A DNA stretch of 56,820 bases, from positions 1 to 56,820 of the forward strand of contig JAKURY010000014.1 of assembly GCA_022452145.1 (NCBI GenBank), in the 5' to 3' direction. Below are positions 25,990 to 35,265 of this stretch, piece after piece. The DNA is from Acidimicrobiales bacterium. Lineage in GTDB: Bacteria > Actinomycetota > Acidimicrobiia > Acidimicrobiales > MedAcidi-G1. The position numbers and the translations under genes were made by a program. Below the pieces are notes generated by a model. It did no database searches and was not told the origin of the DNA. It saw only the letters and a program-made list of their open reading frames with translations. Position 1 is the first letter of the stretch. Each line of letters starts with the position of its first letter.

Positions 25990-26412
25990 TCAGTCGGGAT
26001 CGTTCACCACGTGGCTGGCCGCACCCTCGAAGTACTCCATCACCGTCGTGGCCGCAGCCTCCAGGAGGTCCCCGGCGGCCACAGCGGTGGCCATGTGCCG
26101 GATCCAGGCGTCGCGCTCCTGTGTCCTGATCCGAAACGGTGCGTGGCGCATGCGGAGGCGGGGATGCCCACGCTCCGCGCTGTAGTCGGGCGGCCCGCCC
26201 CAGTACTGCTGGAGGAATCCGGCCAGATGGCGACGGGACTCCTCCAGGTCCTCCGGATAGAGGGGCCTCAGCAACTCGTCGGTGGCGACGCCGTCGTAGA
26301 AGCGATCCACGAGTGCGACGAACCAGTCCGGGCCGACGAGGTCGTAGAGGCTGTCGGCGGATCGACCATCCTCGGCCGTCCAGGGAGTTCGACGGCCCAG
26401 CGGGACCCTCAC
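25990..26412 (-). CDS. glbO: Group II truncated haemoglobin (TrHbO-like)
   Basis: This 140-aa 2-over-2 globin has the TrHbO features SLYDLVGPDWFVALVDRFYDGVA, LRPLYPEDL, FLQQYWGGPPDYS, the proximal-His region RGHPRLRMRHAPFRI and RDAWIRHM. Group II globins bind oxygen tightly and help with reactive oxygen or nitrogen species. The GTG start overlaps the trpA stop by 4 bp (GTGA), placing it at the tail of the trp genes; a tryptophan link is not implied. It ends the his-trp supercluster. Confidence 0.9.
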   Translation of the reverse strand: MRVPLGRRTPWTAEDGRSADSLYDLVGPDWFVALVDRFYDGVATDELLRPLYPEDLEESRRHLAGFLQQYWGGPPDYSAERGHPRLRMRHAPFRIRTQERDAWIRHMATAVAAGDLLEAAATTVMEYFEGAASHVVNDPD

Positions 26413-27203
26413 GAGGCGTCGAGGGCGGCGCGGAACCCGGCGACCAGCTCGCCAACGCCTTCCGGACCCGCGCCGTCGACCATGCGTTGCACGACCGCCG
26501 AGCCGACCACCACGCCGTCGCCGTGTCGCGACGCCTCGACCGCCTGGGCGGGTGTGCCCACCCCGACGCCGACGAGCACCGGAACGTCGGTCACGGCCTT
26601 CAGGCGGGTGGCGATCTCGACCGCGCTGGCCGCCAGCTCGGCCCTGACCCCTGTCACGCCCAGGAGCCCTACGCCGTAGACGAAGCCCCTGGAACGTCCA
26701 CAGATCCGGGGAAGGCGGTCGTCGGGGGCGGTGGGTGCGGCGAGCAGGATCGACTCCACGCCGACGTCGGCGGCGACCTCCAGCCAGGGCTCGGCCTCCT
26801 CCAGGGGAAGGTCGGGCAGGATGCAGCCTGAGACACCGGCCTCCAGCAGCGAGTCGGCGAACCTCTCCAGGCCCATCCGATGGGCGATGTTGTAGTACGT
26901 CATCACGGCCAGCGGGACGCCCACGTCGGCGCCCCGGAGGGCATCGAGGATGCTGACCGGAGTGGCGCCGCCTGCCAGTGCCAGGTCGTTGGCGGCCTGG
27001 ATGGTGGGCCCGTCCATGACCGGATCGGAGAACGGGATGCCGACCTCGATGGCGTCGGCGCCCGCTGCGGCAGCGGCCCGGGCGGTCTCGACCCAGTCGT
27101 CGCCAAGGCCACCGGTCAGGTAGGGCACCAGGCACTTGCCCCCAGCGTCCCGCCGAGCCCGAAGCGCCGTCTCCACCGGTCCGGTGACCCGATCGCCGCT
27201 CAC
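26409..27203 (-). CDS. trpA: Tryptophan synthase alpha chain
   Basis: TrpA cleaves indole-3-glycerol phosphate and passes indole to TrpB. This 264-aa TIM barrel has catalytic Glu in [17 protein letters not shown] and Asp in [10 protein letters not shown], plus [12 protein letters not shown] and the phosphate-binding [11 protein letters not shown]. The GTG start shares GTGA with the trpB stop, the classic coupling for the alpha-beta complex. Confidence 0.95.
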   Translation of the reverse strand: MSGDRVTGPVETALRARRDAGGKCLVPYLTGGLGDDWVETARAAAAAGADAIEVGIPFSDPVMDGPTIQAANDLALAGGATPVSILDALRGADVGVPLAVMTYYNIAHRMGLERFADSLLEAGVSGCILPDLPLEEAEPWLEVAADVGVESILLAAPTAPDDRLPRICGRSRGFVYGVGLLGVTGVRAELAASAVEIATRLKAVTDVPVLVGVGVGTPAQAVEASRHGDGVVVGSAVVQRMVDGAGPEGVGELVAGFRAALDAS

Positions 27204-28354
27204 GCCAGGATCTCCATCATCTGGGCGACGTCCTTGTCGCCACGACCCGAGAGGTTCAGGACCACGGACCTGCCGGCCAACGACGCCCGCTCTCTGGACA
27301 CCCAGGCCAAAGCGTGGGCCGGCTCGAGAGCCGGAATGATCCCCTCGGCCCGACTCAGGAGCTGGAAGGCCTCCACCACCTCCGCATCGGTGACCGACTC
27401 GTAGCGCGCCCGCCCGACGGCCGCCAGGTGGCTGTGTTCCGGCCCGACGCCCGGATAGTCCAGCCCGGCGCTGATCGACTCGGCCTCCAGGACCTGGCCG
27501 AACTCGTCCTGCATCAGGTACGACTCCATGCCGTGGACGACCCCGGGCACGCCCCGACCGATCGCCGCCCCGCCTGCCGGCTCCACGCCCACCAGCTCGG
27601 TCGCCGCGTCGGCGAAGCCGGAGAAGATGCCTATGGCGTTCGATCCACCACCCACGCAGGCCACCACCACGTCCGGTGGGCCCCCCAGCAGTGTCTCGCT
27701 CTGCTCCCGGGCCTCACGACCAAGCACCTCCTGGAAGGTTCGCACCATCCATGGATAGGGGTGGGGTCCCATCACCGAACCGAGGCAGTAGTGCGACTCC
27801 TCCACCGTGGCGACCCAGTCGCGCATGGCCTCGTTCACCGCGTCCTTCAGAGTCCGGCTGCCGGACATGGCCGTCCGGACCTCGGCCCCCAGCAACCGCA
27901 TGCGAAATACGTTCAACTCCTGGCGCTGCACGTCCACCTCGCCCATGTAGACGCAGCACTCCATGCCCAGCAGAGCGGCCGCCGTCGCCGCGGCCACGCC
28001 GTGCTGTCCGGCACCGGTCTCGGCCAGGAGCCGGGTCTTGCCCATCCTCCTGGCCAGGAGCGCCTGTCCGAGCACGTTGTTGATCTTGTGGGAACCCGTG
28101 TGGTTCAGGTCCTCGCGCTTCAGGAGCAACCGGCAGCCCAATTGTTCGGAGAGATTGTGGCATTCGGTCATCGGGGACGGCCGGCCGGCGTAGTCGGCCA
28201 GCAACCCGTCCAGGTCGGCCCGGTAGGACGGGTCGGCCCAGGCCTCCAGGAAGGCCTCCTCGAGTTCCAGCACCGCGGGGATCAGCGTCTCCGGGACGAA
28301 GCGACCACCGAAGTCGCCGAACCTGCCGTCGGGCGTCGGATCGGTCAGGCTCAT
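27200..28354 (-). CDS. trpB: Tryptophan synthase beta chain
   Basis: TrpB joins indole and serine using PLP. The 384-aa protein has [13 protein letters not shown], the PLP Lys in [39 protein letters not shown] (phosphate loop) and [12 protein letters not shown]. The ATG giving MSLTDPT fits homologues; no Shine-Dalgarno sequence sits next to it, though GAGGAGG lies 25 bases upstream at the end of trpF. Gap to trpF is 34 bp. Confidence 0.95.
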   Translation of the reverse strand: MSLTDPTPDGRFGDFGGRFVPETLIPAVLELEEAFLEAWADPSYRADLDGLLADYAGRPSPMTECHNLSEQLGCRLLLKREDLNHTGSHKINNVLGQALLARRMGKTRLLAETGAGQHGVAAATAAALLGMECCVYMGEVDVQRQELNVFRMRLLGAEVRTAMSGSRTLKDAVNEAMRDWVATVEESHYCLGSVMGPHPYPWMVRTFQEVLGREAREQSETLLGGPPDVVVACVGGGSNAIGIFSGFADAATELVGVEPAGGAAIGRGVPGVVHGMESYLMQDEFGQVLEAESISAGLDYPGVGPEHSHLAAVGRARYESVTDAEVVEAFQLLSRAEGIIPALEPAHALAWVSRERASLAGRSVVLNLSGRGDKDVAQMMEILA

Positions 28355-28388
28355 GGTCGGGGGCCCCCGCTTTGGCTCGTAGTCCTCC

Positions 28389-29054
28389 TCACCGCCACTC
28401 CTCCTCCTGCCAGTCGAAGGGTTGACGCTCCACATCGCCCTCGTAGCGGACGGGTTGTGCCGCCCTCGCGGTGGTAATGAACGCCCGGAGCAACCGAGGG
28501 TCCTTGCGACCCGGGCCTGACTCGACCCCGGACGAGACGTCGACACCGTAGGGGTCCACCTGCTCGATCGCCGAACCGACGTTGTCGGGGGTGAGGCCGC
28601 CGGCCAGCAGGGTCCGACGGTTCGCCGGCGCCCCTTCCGCCAGGGCCCAGTCGAAGACCTCGCCGGAGCCGGGAGCCGCCGAGTCCAGGAGGAGGAGGTC
28701 GGCGTCGTACTCGTCGAACCGTTGCAGGTCGGGTGAGCCCGCCGGCAGGGCGCGGATCGTCAACGGAACCCTCTCGGCCACCCAGCGACAGGTGGCCGGA
28801 GATTCCCGGCCGTGCAACTGGGCCGCCTTCAGGCCGATCCGGTTCACGATCTCGACGACCCGGGTCTTCCCGGTGTTCCGGAACACCCCCACGGTCAGGA
28901 CGTCGTGGGGCAGTTGGCCGACGATGTCGCGCACCACCGTCTCGGACACCTGCCGGCGGGACGGGGCGAATACGAAGCCCAGCGCATCGGCACCCAGGGC
29001 GGTTGCCAGCAGGGCGTCCTCGGCGCACGTGATACCGCAGATCTTCACGAACAC
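28389..29054 (-). CDS. trpF: Phosphoribosylanthranilate isomerase
   Basis: TrpF performs the Amadori rearrangement of phosphoribosylanthranilate. The 221-aa barrel has the catalytic Cys in [31 protein letters not shown], catalytic Asp in [23 protein letters not shown] and [16 protein letters not shown]. An Arg/Glu/Trp-rich tail of about 20 residues ([13 protein letters not shown]) extends past the usual end. Start GTG (VFVKICG); the GTG two codons on is an alternative. Confidence 0.94.
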   Translation of the reverse strand: MFVKICGITCAEDALLATALGADALGFVFAPSRRQVSETVVRDIVGQLPHDVLTVGVFRNTGKTRVVEIVNRIGLKAAQLHGRESPATCRWVAERVPLTIRALPAGSPDLQRFDEYDADLLLLDSAAPGSGEVFDWALAEGAPANRRTLLAGGLTPDNVGSAIEQVDPYGVDVSSGVESGPGRKDPRLLRAFITTARAAQPVRYEGDVERQPFDWQEEEWR

Positions 29055-29064
29055 GGCAGTGACG

Positions 29065-29859
29065 CTACTCCCCTGCTCCGACGCCCCGGAGGGCCCGGAT
29101 GGCCCCGGCCCTGTCTCCTGCGGTCACGACCGACTCTCCCACCAGGAGGGCGTGGTAACCGGCTTCGAGGAGGGTCGCTGCGTCCTGTGGGCCGCGTATC
29201 CCCGACTCGGCGACGCTGGTGACGGCATCCGGAATGAGGGGGGCCATGCGGACAGCCCGCGCCATGTCCACCTCGAAGGTGGCCAGGTCCCGCTGGTTCA
29301 CGCCGACGAGCCGGGCTCCGACCGCCAGCGCCCGCTCCAACTCGGGCTCGTCGTGGACCTCGACCAGGGCGTCCAACCCGAGCTCGAGCGCCAGGGCGTG
29401 GTGGTCCACCAGCTCGGCGTCGTCCAGGGCCGATGCTATGAGGAGGACGGCGTCGGCACCCATGATGCGGGCATCGCAGACGTCACGGGCGTCGATGGTG
29501 AAGTCCTTGCGGAGCACCGGGACCGTGACGGCCTCCCGTGCCCTCGTCAGGTCCTCCACCGAGCCTCCGAAGTGGCCCGCTTCGGTCAGGACCGAGATGC
29601 ATGTCGCACCCCCGAGGACGTACTGGGAGGCCGTCTCCGCCGGGTCCAGGTCGGCGACCAGGTCACCCCTGGAGGGGGACCGGCGCTTGACCTCGGCGAT
29701 GATCGCCGGCTCGGTGCCGGCACCGCCCCGCAGCGCTGCTCCGAATCCGCGGACGGCAGGTCGGGAACGGGCCAGATCCATGAGGCCATCGAGGCTCCGG
29801 GTGTCGACGGCAGCCGCAGACCTGTGGTCGGAGAGAATTCGGTCCAGGTAGGTGGCCAC
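29065..29859 (-). CDS. trpC: Indole-3-glycerol phosphate synthase
   Basis: TrpC closes the indole ring from CdRP. The 264-aa barrel has IIAEVKRRSPSRGD (catalytic Glu and Lys), VLRKDFTIDARDV, LLIASAL, LVEVHDEPELERA, VGVNQRDLATFEVD and VAESGIRGPQDA. It is a stand-alone IGPS, not fused to TrpF. GTG start has TAGCCT six bases upstream and no Shine-Dalgarno sequence, so a second transcript for trpC-F-B-A-globin may begin here, 60 bp after ygfZ. Confidence 0.95.
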   Translation of the reverse strand: MATYLDRILSDHRSAAAVDTRSLDGLMDLARSRPAVRGFGAALRGGAGTEPAIIAEVKRRSPSRGDLVADLDPAETASQYVLGGATCISVLTEAGHFGGSVEDLTRAREAVTVPVLRKDFTIDARDVCDARIMGADAVLLIASALDDAELVDHHALALELGLDALVEVHDEPELERALAVGARLVGVNQRDLATFEVDMARAVRMAPLIPDAVTSVAESGIRGPQDAATLLEAGYHALLVGESVVTAGDRAGAIRALRGVGAGE

Positions 29860-29865
29860 CGTCCG

Positions 29866-29871
29866 AGGCTA
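29866..29871 (-). promoter_or_regulatory. -10 element of leaderless trpC promoter
   Basis: TAGCCT-CGGACG-GTG on the minus strand, inside the 60-bp ygfZ-trpC gap. It implies an internal promoter in the trp cluster without a leader, so no attenuator. Confidence 0.5.
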
Positions 29872-29919
29872 CTGATGGCCCCGGACCACTGGGGCCGGGT
29901 TTCAACGGACTACGGCTCC

Positions 29920-30744
29920 TCAGAGGAGTGAGACCGGGGTCGTGCCCGCCTCGGCGTCGGCCGGGGTGACCACAGCCCGACGGACCGACGCGAGGGCCAC
30001 GAAGCCGTCCCGGACCGCCGCCACGCTGGTTAGGTGTCCGGCCGGACCGCCGTCGACGGTGATGTCGGTGCCGACGGCCGGGGCAGTGCCGCTCCCCGAT
30101 GCCCGGACGATCCGGGTCGGCGTCCCGGCCGACCGGCTGTCCACCCGGGCCACCAGCTCCTGGCCGGTGTAGCAGCCCTTGGTGAAGCTGGCCGACCGGT
30201 CGACCATACCGGTGGCTCCCGGAATGGTGCTGGAATCGATCTCGGCTCCCATGGCGGGGATCCCGGCTGCGATCCGTCGGGCCTCCCAGCACTGCAGTGA
30301 CCCCTCGGAAACACCGTCGGGCAGCACCACCGAGGGCCCGAGGAGGTCCACGGCCTCCAGGCCGGGCCATGCCACCGACAGGGCCAAGCCTCCGGCCGGA
30401 GCCGGGAACGTGGAGGGTTCCCCGTCGATCACGGTCACGAGGTCCCAGTCGACCGACTCGATCATGCAGTCGGTCCGGAGCAGGAACCGCTGCAACCGAT
30501 CGACCACCACCCGGCCGTACCCGGCGTCGGCGTCCAGCACGTAGTGGTCGTCGGCGAGCCGTGAGACCCTCAGCCAGACATCCACCTTTCCGGCCGGCTG
30601 GAGCAGGAACGTCTCAGCCGCTCCACCCACCCCAAGGGCCTCGACGTCCTGGCTGAGCTGGCCCTGCAGGTAGGTCCGGGCCTCTGGGCCCACCACCGCC
30701 ACCACGTCGCGTGGCCGCCTGACGGCCAGTCGTGTGTCAGCCAC
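29920..30744 (-). CDS. ygfZ: YgfZ/GcvT-like iron-sulfur maintenance protein
   Basis: This 274-aa folate-binding protein resembles the T-protein of glycine cleavage. The hallmark KGCYTGQELVAR with its reactive Cys is present near residue 190, together with the N-terminal YLQGQLSQDVEAL and LLQPAGKVDVWLRV. YgfZ proteins help repair or assemble certain Fe-S enzymes. The GTG start overlaps the trpE stop by 8 bp, with GGAG just upstream, so it is translated with trpE. Its place in the middle of the trp genes is unusual. Confidence 0.9.
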   Translation of the reverse strand: MADTRLAVRRPRDVVAVVGPEARTYLQGQLSQDVEALGVGGAAETFLLQPAGKVDVWLRVSRLADDHYVLDADAGYGRVVVDRLQRFLLRTDCMIESVDWDLVTVIDGEPSTFPAPAGGLALSVAWPGLEAVDLLGPSVVLPDGVSEGSLQCWEARRIAAGIPAMGAEIDSSTIPGATGMVDRSASFTKGCYTGQELVARVDSRSAGTPTRIVRASGSGTAPAVGTDITVDGGPAGHLTSVAAVRDGFVALASVRRAVVTPADAEAGTTPVSLL

Positions 30745-32272
30745 GGGTCTCCTCATCTGGTACCGAGGTGGCACGCCGGGCCGCAGTCATGCGACGGGCC
30801 GCCGGAATGGCCGACAGCAGCGCTCTGGCCTTGTTCTGGCATTCCAGGTGTTCCAGCTCGGGGACGCTGTCGGCCACGATGCCCGCGCCCGCCTGCACCG
30901 AGGCCACGCCATCGGCCACAAGCATCGTGCGGATGGCGATCGCCGTGTCGATGTTGCCCGAGAAGTCGAAGTAGCCGACCACGCCCGCGTACGGCCCCCG
31001 CTTGACCGGCTCCAGGGCGTCGATGATCTCCATGGCCCGGACCTTTGGGGCGCCGGACACCGTGCCGGCCGGCAGGGTGGCGCGCAGCACATCGATCGGG
31101 GTGCACCCGTCGGCAAGGTCGCCGGCCACCTGGCTGGTCAGGTGCATGACGTGGCTGTAGCGCTCCAACGTCATCATCTCCTCCACCTCCTCGGTGCCGA
31201 ACCGCACGACCCGTCCCACGTCGTTGCGGGCAAGGTCCAGCAGCATCACGTGCTCGGCGACCTCCTTGGGATCCTCGGCCAACTCGGCAGCCATCCGGCG
31301 GTCGTCGGCGTCGGTCCGGCCCCTGCGGCGGGTCCCGGCGATCGGCCGGGAGACCACCCGCCCGTCCAGGAGGCGGACCATCGGCTCCGGCGATGCGCCG
31401 ACCACCGACAGGTTGTCGTAGCGAAGGAAGTACATGTAGGGGCTGGGATTGAGTTGGCGGAGCACGCGGTAGACGTCGAACGGCTCGGCGTCGAGGTCCA
31501 CGTCGAACCGTTGGGAGAGGACCACCTGGAACACGTCTCCGGCGAAGATGTGCTCCCGCGCCGCCTCGACTGCGGCCCCGTAGAGCACGGGACCCATGCT
31601 GGACGTCACCTCCGGCGGCTCGTCATCGGGATCGGGTGGCTCCATGAGGGGTTCGTCGAGGGGACGGGCCCCGTCGCTGGCCAGAACCTCCAGGCTGGAG
31701 ACCGCTTCGTCATAGGCGGCGTCCAGCGTCGCATCGTCTGCATCGTCGGGCACGACCACGTTCACGATGAGCACGGCCCGCTGGCGCCAGTGATCGATCG
31801 CCACCAGCTCGCCTATGACCGACATCACCCCGTCCGGGAAGCCCTTGTCGTCGGGAGGTACGTCCGGAAGGTGCTCGACCTCCCTCACCACGTCGTATCC
31901 CAGGTAGCCCATCAGCCCGCCGTGCAGGGGCGGCATGCCCTCGATGGTCGGTGATTCGAAGTGGGCCAACAGGTCCTCGAGGGCGGCCAGCAGACCGTCG
32001 CCGGTCCGGATGCCCTCCGGCAGGTCACCTTCGACAACCAGCTCGCCCCCGATCGAGGTGAGGGTTGCCGAGGGTCGCCGGCCGATGAACGACCAACGAC
32101 CCCAGGTCTCGCCCCTTTCCACGCTCTCGAGCAGGAAGCCCTCACCATCGCCGACGCAGCGGGCGAAGAGCGAGACCGGGGTGGTCAGGTCGGCCAGGAG
32201 TTCCCTCCACACGGGAACCACGGAGTGGCTGCGGGCCAGCCTCCGGAACTCCCCGCGATCGGGCGAGACCAC
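30737..32272 (-). CDS. trpE: Anthranilate synthase component I
   Basis: TrpE makes anthranilate from chorismate, with ammonia from a TrpG subunit not encoded here. The 511-aa protein has the N-terminal regulatory segment with LLES (tryptophan-feedback motif) and the chorismate-binding core: SPSPYMYFLRYDN, RPIAGTRRRG, LDLARNDVGRV, TLPAGTVSGAPKVRAMEIID and VGYFDFSGNIDTAI. The GTG lies 4 bp after hisI. No ribosome-binding site is evident; coupling to hisI is likely. No leader peptide or attenuator is seen. Confidence 0.93.
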   Translation of the reverse strand: MVSPDRGEFRRLARSHSVVPVWRELLADLTTPVSLFARCVGDGEGFLLESVERGETWGRWSFIGRRPSATLTSIGGELVVEGDLPEGIRTGDGLLAALEDLLAHFESPTIEGMPPLHGGLMGYLGYDVVREVEHLPDVPPDDKGFPDGVMSVIGELVAIDHWRQRAVLIVNVVVPDDADDATLDAAYDEAVSSLEVLASDGARPLDEPLMEPPDPDDEPPEVTSSMGPVLYGAAVEAAREHIFAGDVFQVVLSQRFDVDLDAEPFDVYRVLRQLNPSPYMYFLRYDNLSVVGASPEPMVRLLDGRVVSRPIAGTRRRGRTDADDRRMAAELAEDPKEVAEHVMLLDLARNDVGRVVRFGTEEVEEMMTLERYSHVMHLTSQVAGDLADGCTPIDVLRATLPAGTVSGAPKVRAMEIIDALEPVKRGPYAGVVGYFDFSGNIDTAIAIRTMLVADGVASVQAGAGIVADSVPELEHLECQNKARALLSAIPAARRMTAARRATSVPDEETRG

Positions 32273-32276
32273 GTGA

Positions 32277-32657
32277 TCAGTCGGCGTCGGGGCCGAATGC
32301 CCGGAAGAAGCAGCTGTACTCGCCCGTGTGGCACGCTCCCCGACCCTCCTGCTCGACCACGAACAGGAGGGTGTCGCCGTCACAGTCGTAGTAGGCCTCG
32401 CGGACGTACTGCCGGTCGCCCGACGTCTCGCCCTTGCACCAGTACTCCTGACGGCTTCGACTCCAGAACCACGTCCGGCCGGTCGCCATCGTCTCGCGAA
32501 GCGAGTCGGCGTTCATCCAGGCCATCATCAGGATCCGCCCCGTGTGCTCCTCCTGGACGATTGCCGGCACGAGCCCGGCCTCGTTGAAGGTGACCCGACC
32601 GAGTTGCTCGGTGGTGACGGAAATCGGGGTGGAGATGGGCGTAGCGACGTCGGACAT
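32277..32657 (-). CDS. hisI: Phosphoribosyl-AMP cyclohydrolase
   Basis: HisI opens the adenine ring of PR-AMP in histidine synthesis. The 126-aa metalloenzyme has [29 protein letters not shown] and [23 protein letters not shown], with the zinc Cys residues and the Asp-x-Asp-x-Asp metal site (DCDGD). The usual HisE domain (PRA-PH) is absent. It is split from hisDCBHAF by the groES-like gene. TAGGCT six bases before the ATG marks a leaderless start. Confidence 0.94.
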   Translation of the reverse strand: MSDVATPISTPISVTTEQLGRVTFNEAGLVPAIVQEEHTGRILMMAWMNADSLRETMATGRTWFWSRSRQEYWCKGETSGDRQYVREAYYDCDGDTLLFVVEQEGRGACHTGEYSCFFRAFGPDAD

Positions 32658-32663
32658 GACGTC

Positions 32664-32669
32664 AGCCTA
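32664..32669 (-). promoter_or_regulatory. -10 element of leaderless hisI promoter
   Basis: TAGGCT-GACGTC-ATG on the minus strand, six-base spacing; the -35 position overlaps the palindrome at 32680-32695. Confidence 0.5.
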
Positions 32670-32679
32670 CGGTCGCCCA

Positions 32680-32695
32680 CCCATCGGCCGATGGG
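32680..32695. promoter_or_regulatory. Perfect 16-bp palindrome before hisI
   Basis: CCCATCGGCCGATGGG is a perfect, loop-free inverted repeat in the 64 bp between the groES-like stop and hisI. It begins 11 bases upstream of the -10, over the -35 position. A dimeric repressor site is the simplest reading; no T-tract makes a terminator less likely. Confidence 0.4.
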
Positions 32696-32721
32696 GGTTT
32701 CGGCGCCGGAGCGACTCCAGG

Positions 32722-33099
32722 TCACAGGTAGAGCCCGGTGCTGCCCTCCTCCAGGCGATGGGCGGCTACAGCGTGGACGTCCCGCTCCCGGAGGATGATG
32801 TAGTCGTGGCCCCGGACCTCGACCTCGTAGCGGTCCTCAGGGTTGAACAGAACCTGGTCGCCGACCTCCATGGAGCGCACGTTGGGACCCGCCGCCACCA
32901 CCTGAGCCCATGACAGGCGCTTGCCGACCTGCGCGGTGGCCGGGATGAGGATGCCCCCGGTGGAGCGTCGCTCACCCTCGTCGGTGTCGGTCCGGACGAG
33001 GATCCGGTCGTTGAGCATCTTGATCGGGAGGCCCTCGTGGTCAGAGGGCCCCGGCATCACGGCCTCGCCCCCGGCGGCGGTGGTCGTGGTCCTGCTCAC
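32722..33099 (-). CDS. GroES-like co-chaperonin paralogue
   Basis: This 125-aa protein has the Cpn10 fold: LNDRILVR, the mobile-loop core [30 protein letters not shown] and [13 protein letters not shown]. It is longer than GroES (about 97 aa), with a 27-residue N-terminal extension and a C-terminal STGLYL. From memory this matches a second, groEL-free GroES-like group common in actinobacteria, so it may not serve GroEL. No groEL is near. The GTG start has TACCGT seven bases upstream. It sits between hisF and hisI. Confidence 0.85.
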   Translation of the reverse strand: MSRTTTTAAGGEAVMPGPSDHEGLPIKMLNDRILVRTDTDEGERRSTGGILIPATAQVGKRLSWAQVVAAGPNVRSMEVGDQVLFNPEDRYEVEVRGHDYIILRERDVHAVAAHRLEEGSTGLYL

Positions 33100-33106
33100 C
33101 TGTTGA

Positions 33107-33112
33107 ACGGTA
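33107..33112 (-). promoter_or_regulatory. -10 element of leaderless groES-like promoter
   Basis: TACCGT-TCAACAG-GTG on the minus strand, seven-base spacing, in the 20-bp gap after hisF. Confidence 0.45.
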
Positions 33113-33119
33113 TCGGCCG

Positions 33120-33893
33120 TCAGGCGGCGGGGGGACGCACGGCGACACCGGCCCCGGCCAGGTGCCGCTTGGCGTCGGCCACCGTGTGCTCGCCGAAGTG
33201 GAATATGGATGCTGCCAGCACCGCGTCGGCCCCACCTTCGGTCGCGCCCTGCACCAGGTGGTCCAGGTCGCCCACGCCTCCGCTGGCGATGAGGGGCACC
33301 GTGGCCACCGCCCCGACGGCCTTCAGCATCTCGATGTCGAACCCGTCACGAGTGCCGTCGCGGTCCATCGAGGTGAGGAGGATCTCGCCGGCACCGAGCG
33401 CCACCACCTCTGCGACCCAGGCCACGGCGTCGCGACCAGTGGGTGTGCGGCCACCATTGGTGAAGACCTCGAAGCCGCTGGGCACCGCTGTGCTGCGTCT
33501 GGCGTCCACGGCCACGACCACGCACTGGATTCCGAACTCGGCGGCGAGTCCGGTTACGAGCTCCGGCCCGTCGACCGCCGCCGTGTTCACGGACACTTTG
33601 TCGGCGCCCGCGCGCAGAATTCCCCGGGCATCCTCCACCGAGCGGATGCCGCCTCCCACGGTGAATGGTATGAACACCTCTTCGGCGGTCCGGCGGACCA
33701 TGTCGATCGTTGTGTCCCTGGAGTCGACCGAGGCCCTGATGTCGAGGAACACCAGCTCGTCGGCGCCCTCACGGTCGTAGCGGGCAGCCAACTCCACCGG
33801 GTCACCTGCATCCCGCAGGCCCACGAAGTTGACCCCCTTGACGACACGACCCCCGTCCACGTCGAGGCAGGGCACGACCCTGACGGTCTGCAT
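33120..33893 (-). CDS. hisF: Imidazole glycerol phosphate synthase subunit HisF
   Basis: HisF is the cyclase half of the HisF-HisH complex, forming IGP and AICAR from PRFAR and ammonia. This 257-aa barrel has [15 protein letters not shown] (catalytic Asp11-type), [44 protein letters not shown] (second catalytic Asp) and [12 protein letters not shown]. Its ATG overlaps the hisA stop by 1 bp (TGATG). Confidence 0.95.
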   Translation of the reverse strand: MQTVRVVPCLDVDGGRVVKGVNFVGLRDAGDPVELAARYDREGADELVFLDIRASVDSRDTTIDMVRRTAEEVFIPFTVGGGIRSVEDARGILRAGADKVSVNTAAVDGPELVTGLAAEFGIQCVVVAVDARRSTAVPSGFEVFTNGGRTPTGRDAVAWVAEVVALGAGEILLTSMDRDGTRDGFDIEMLKAVGAVATVPLIASGGVGDLDHLVQGATEGGADAVLAASIFHFGEHTVADAKRHLAGAGVAVRPPAA

Positions 33894-34633
33894 CAGCGGC
33901 CGCCCAGCGTCCGGACGGCTGTCGCCAGGTCCACCGTCCCCTCGTAAATGGCCCGTCCGATGATGATTCCCGCAAGGCGCCGACCATCCACCTCCAGGTC
34001 TGCCAGGTTCTCCAGGTCGGACGGGCTGCCCACTCCGCCCGAGGCCACGACGTCTATCCCGGTCGCCGCCAGGGCCCCGCCCAGCCCGTCGAGGTCGGGA
34101 CCCCCGAGGGTGCCGTCCCGCTCGATCCGGGTGATCACGAAGGCATCGGTGCCGAGCGTGGAGAACCGATCCAGGGCGTCGTACAGGCCGAGGCCGCTGG
34201 CGACAGTCCAGCCGCGCACCGCCACCTCGTCGCCGCGTACGTCGAGGCCCACGGCTACGCGGCCGATGGCGGCCACCGAGGTCACCAGGTCGGGTGACTC
34301 GATCGCAGCGGTGCCCATCACCACGCGGGTGACGCCGGCGTCGAAGAGCGCCCGGGCGTCGTCGACCGTACGGACACCGCCCCCGGCCTGGACCCCGATG
34401 TCCAGGGCCTCGGCGACCGCTGAGACCACCGGGCGGTTCACCGGCTCGCCGGTACGGGCGGCATCCAGGTCGACGATGTGTACCCACGCGGCACCGGCCT
34501 CCTGGAAAGCCCGGGCCTGGGCCACCGGGTCGTCGCCGTAGACGGTCTCCCGGTCGTAGTCCCCCTGCATGAGCCTGACGCAGCGTCCGTCCCGGAGGTC
34601 GATCGCCGGAAACAGTGCCGGGGCGGCGCTCAT
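33893..34633 (-). CDS. hisA: Phosphoribosyl isomerase HisA
   Basis: HisA isomerises ProFAR to PRFAR. The 246-aa barrel has [18 protein letters not shown] (catalytic Asp), [36 protein letters not shown], the second catalytic region [16 protein letters not shown] and [13 protein letters not shown]. In some actinobacteria lacking trpF the enzyme is bifunctional PriA. Here a separate trpF exists in the same cluster, so a dedicated HisA is expected; the sequence alone does not prove it. Start overlaps the hisH stop by 4 bp (ATGA). Confidence 0.93.
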   Translation of the reverse strand: MSAAPALFPAIDLRDGRCVRLMQGDYDRETVYGDDPVAQARAFQEAGAAWVHIVDLDAARTGEPVNRPVVSAVAEALDIGVQAGGGVRTVDDARALFDAGVTRVVMGTAAIESPDLVTSVAAIGRVAVGLDVRGDEVAVRGWTVASGLGLYDALDRFSTLGTDAFVITRIERDGTLGGPDLDGLGGALAATGIDVVASGGVGSPSDLENLADLEVDGRRLAGIIIGRAIYEGTVDLATAVRTLGGR

Positions 34634-35265
34634 GCGGGCACCGTGGCCAGGGCCTCCACGAAGTTGGTCAGGATCCGGAGTCCGGTGTCGCCCGACTTCT
34701 CGGGGTGAAACTGACACGCCCAGAGGTTGCCCCTGGCTACGGCGGCGCAGACCTCGGTGCCATACCGGCAGGTGGCCACCGTGTCGGGTCCGACCGCTGC
34801 GGCGTAGCTGTGGACGAAGTAGGTCCATGGCTCCTCGCCCAGGCCATCGAACATGGGGTGGTCCCGCCGGCACTCGAGTCGGTTCCACTGCATCTGGGGC
34901 CGCTTCACGTCACCCGCCAGCAGGTCGACCCGTCCGTCCATCACGCCCAGGCCCAGCATTTCGGGACATTCGCCGCTCCCCTCGTAGAGGAGTTGCAGGC
35001 CGACGCAGATTCCCAGGAACGGCCGACCGCCACCCATCGCCTCGAGGGCTGCGTCGGTGGCCACACCGGTCAGGCCGGAGGAGCCCAGCGCCTCCACGCA
35101 CCGGCCGAAGGCGCCGACTCCTGGCAACACGACCCCGTCGGCACGTGCCACCAGGTCCGGGTCATCGGTCAGCCGGGCATCGGCGCCGACGCGCTGGAGG
35201 GCCTTCTGGGCGGAGCGCAGGTTCCCGATGCCGTAGTCGAGGACGGCGACCAGGGGTCTCGTCAC
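34630..35265 (-). CDS. hisH: Imidazole glycerol phosphate synthase subunit HisH
   Basis: HisH is the glutaminase that feeds ammonia to HisF. The 211-aa class I amidotransferase has [24 protein letters not shown], the nucleophile Cys in [13 protein letters not shown] (Val replaces the more common Leu), [15 protein letters not shown] and the His/Glu pair in CQFHPEKSG. The GTG start overlaps the hisB stop by 4 bp. Confidence 0.94.
   Translation of the reverse strand: MTRPLVAVLDYGIGNLRSAQKALQRVGADARLTDDPDLVARADGVVLPGVGAFGRCVEALGSSGLTGVATDAALEAMGGGRPFLGICVGLQLLYEGSGECPEMLGLGVMDGRVDLLAGDVKRPQMQWNRLECRRDHPMFDGLGEEPWTYFVHSYAAAVGPDTVATCRYGTEVCAAVARGNLWACQFHPEKSGDTGLRILTNFVEALATVPA

Noticed and set aside
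30734-31954. 406-codon plus-strand frame opposite trpE
   Set aside because: Rich in His, Arg and Gly, no recognisable motif, fully antisense to a conserved gene.
32260-32300. Trp attenuator before trpE
   Set aside because: trpE starts 4 bp after hisI; there is no room for a leader peptide or terminator hairpin.
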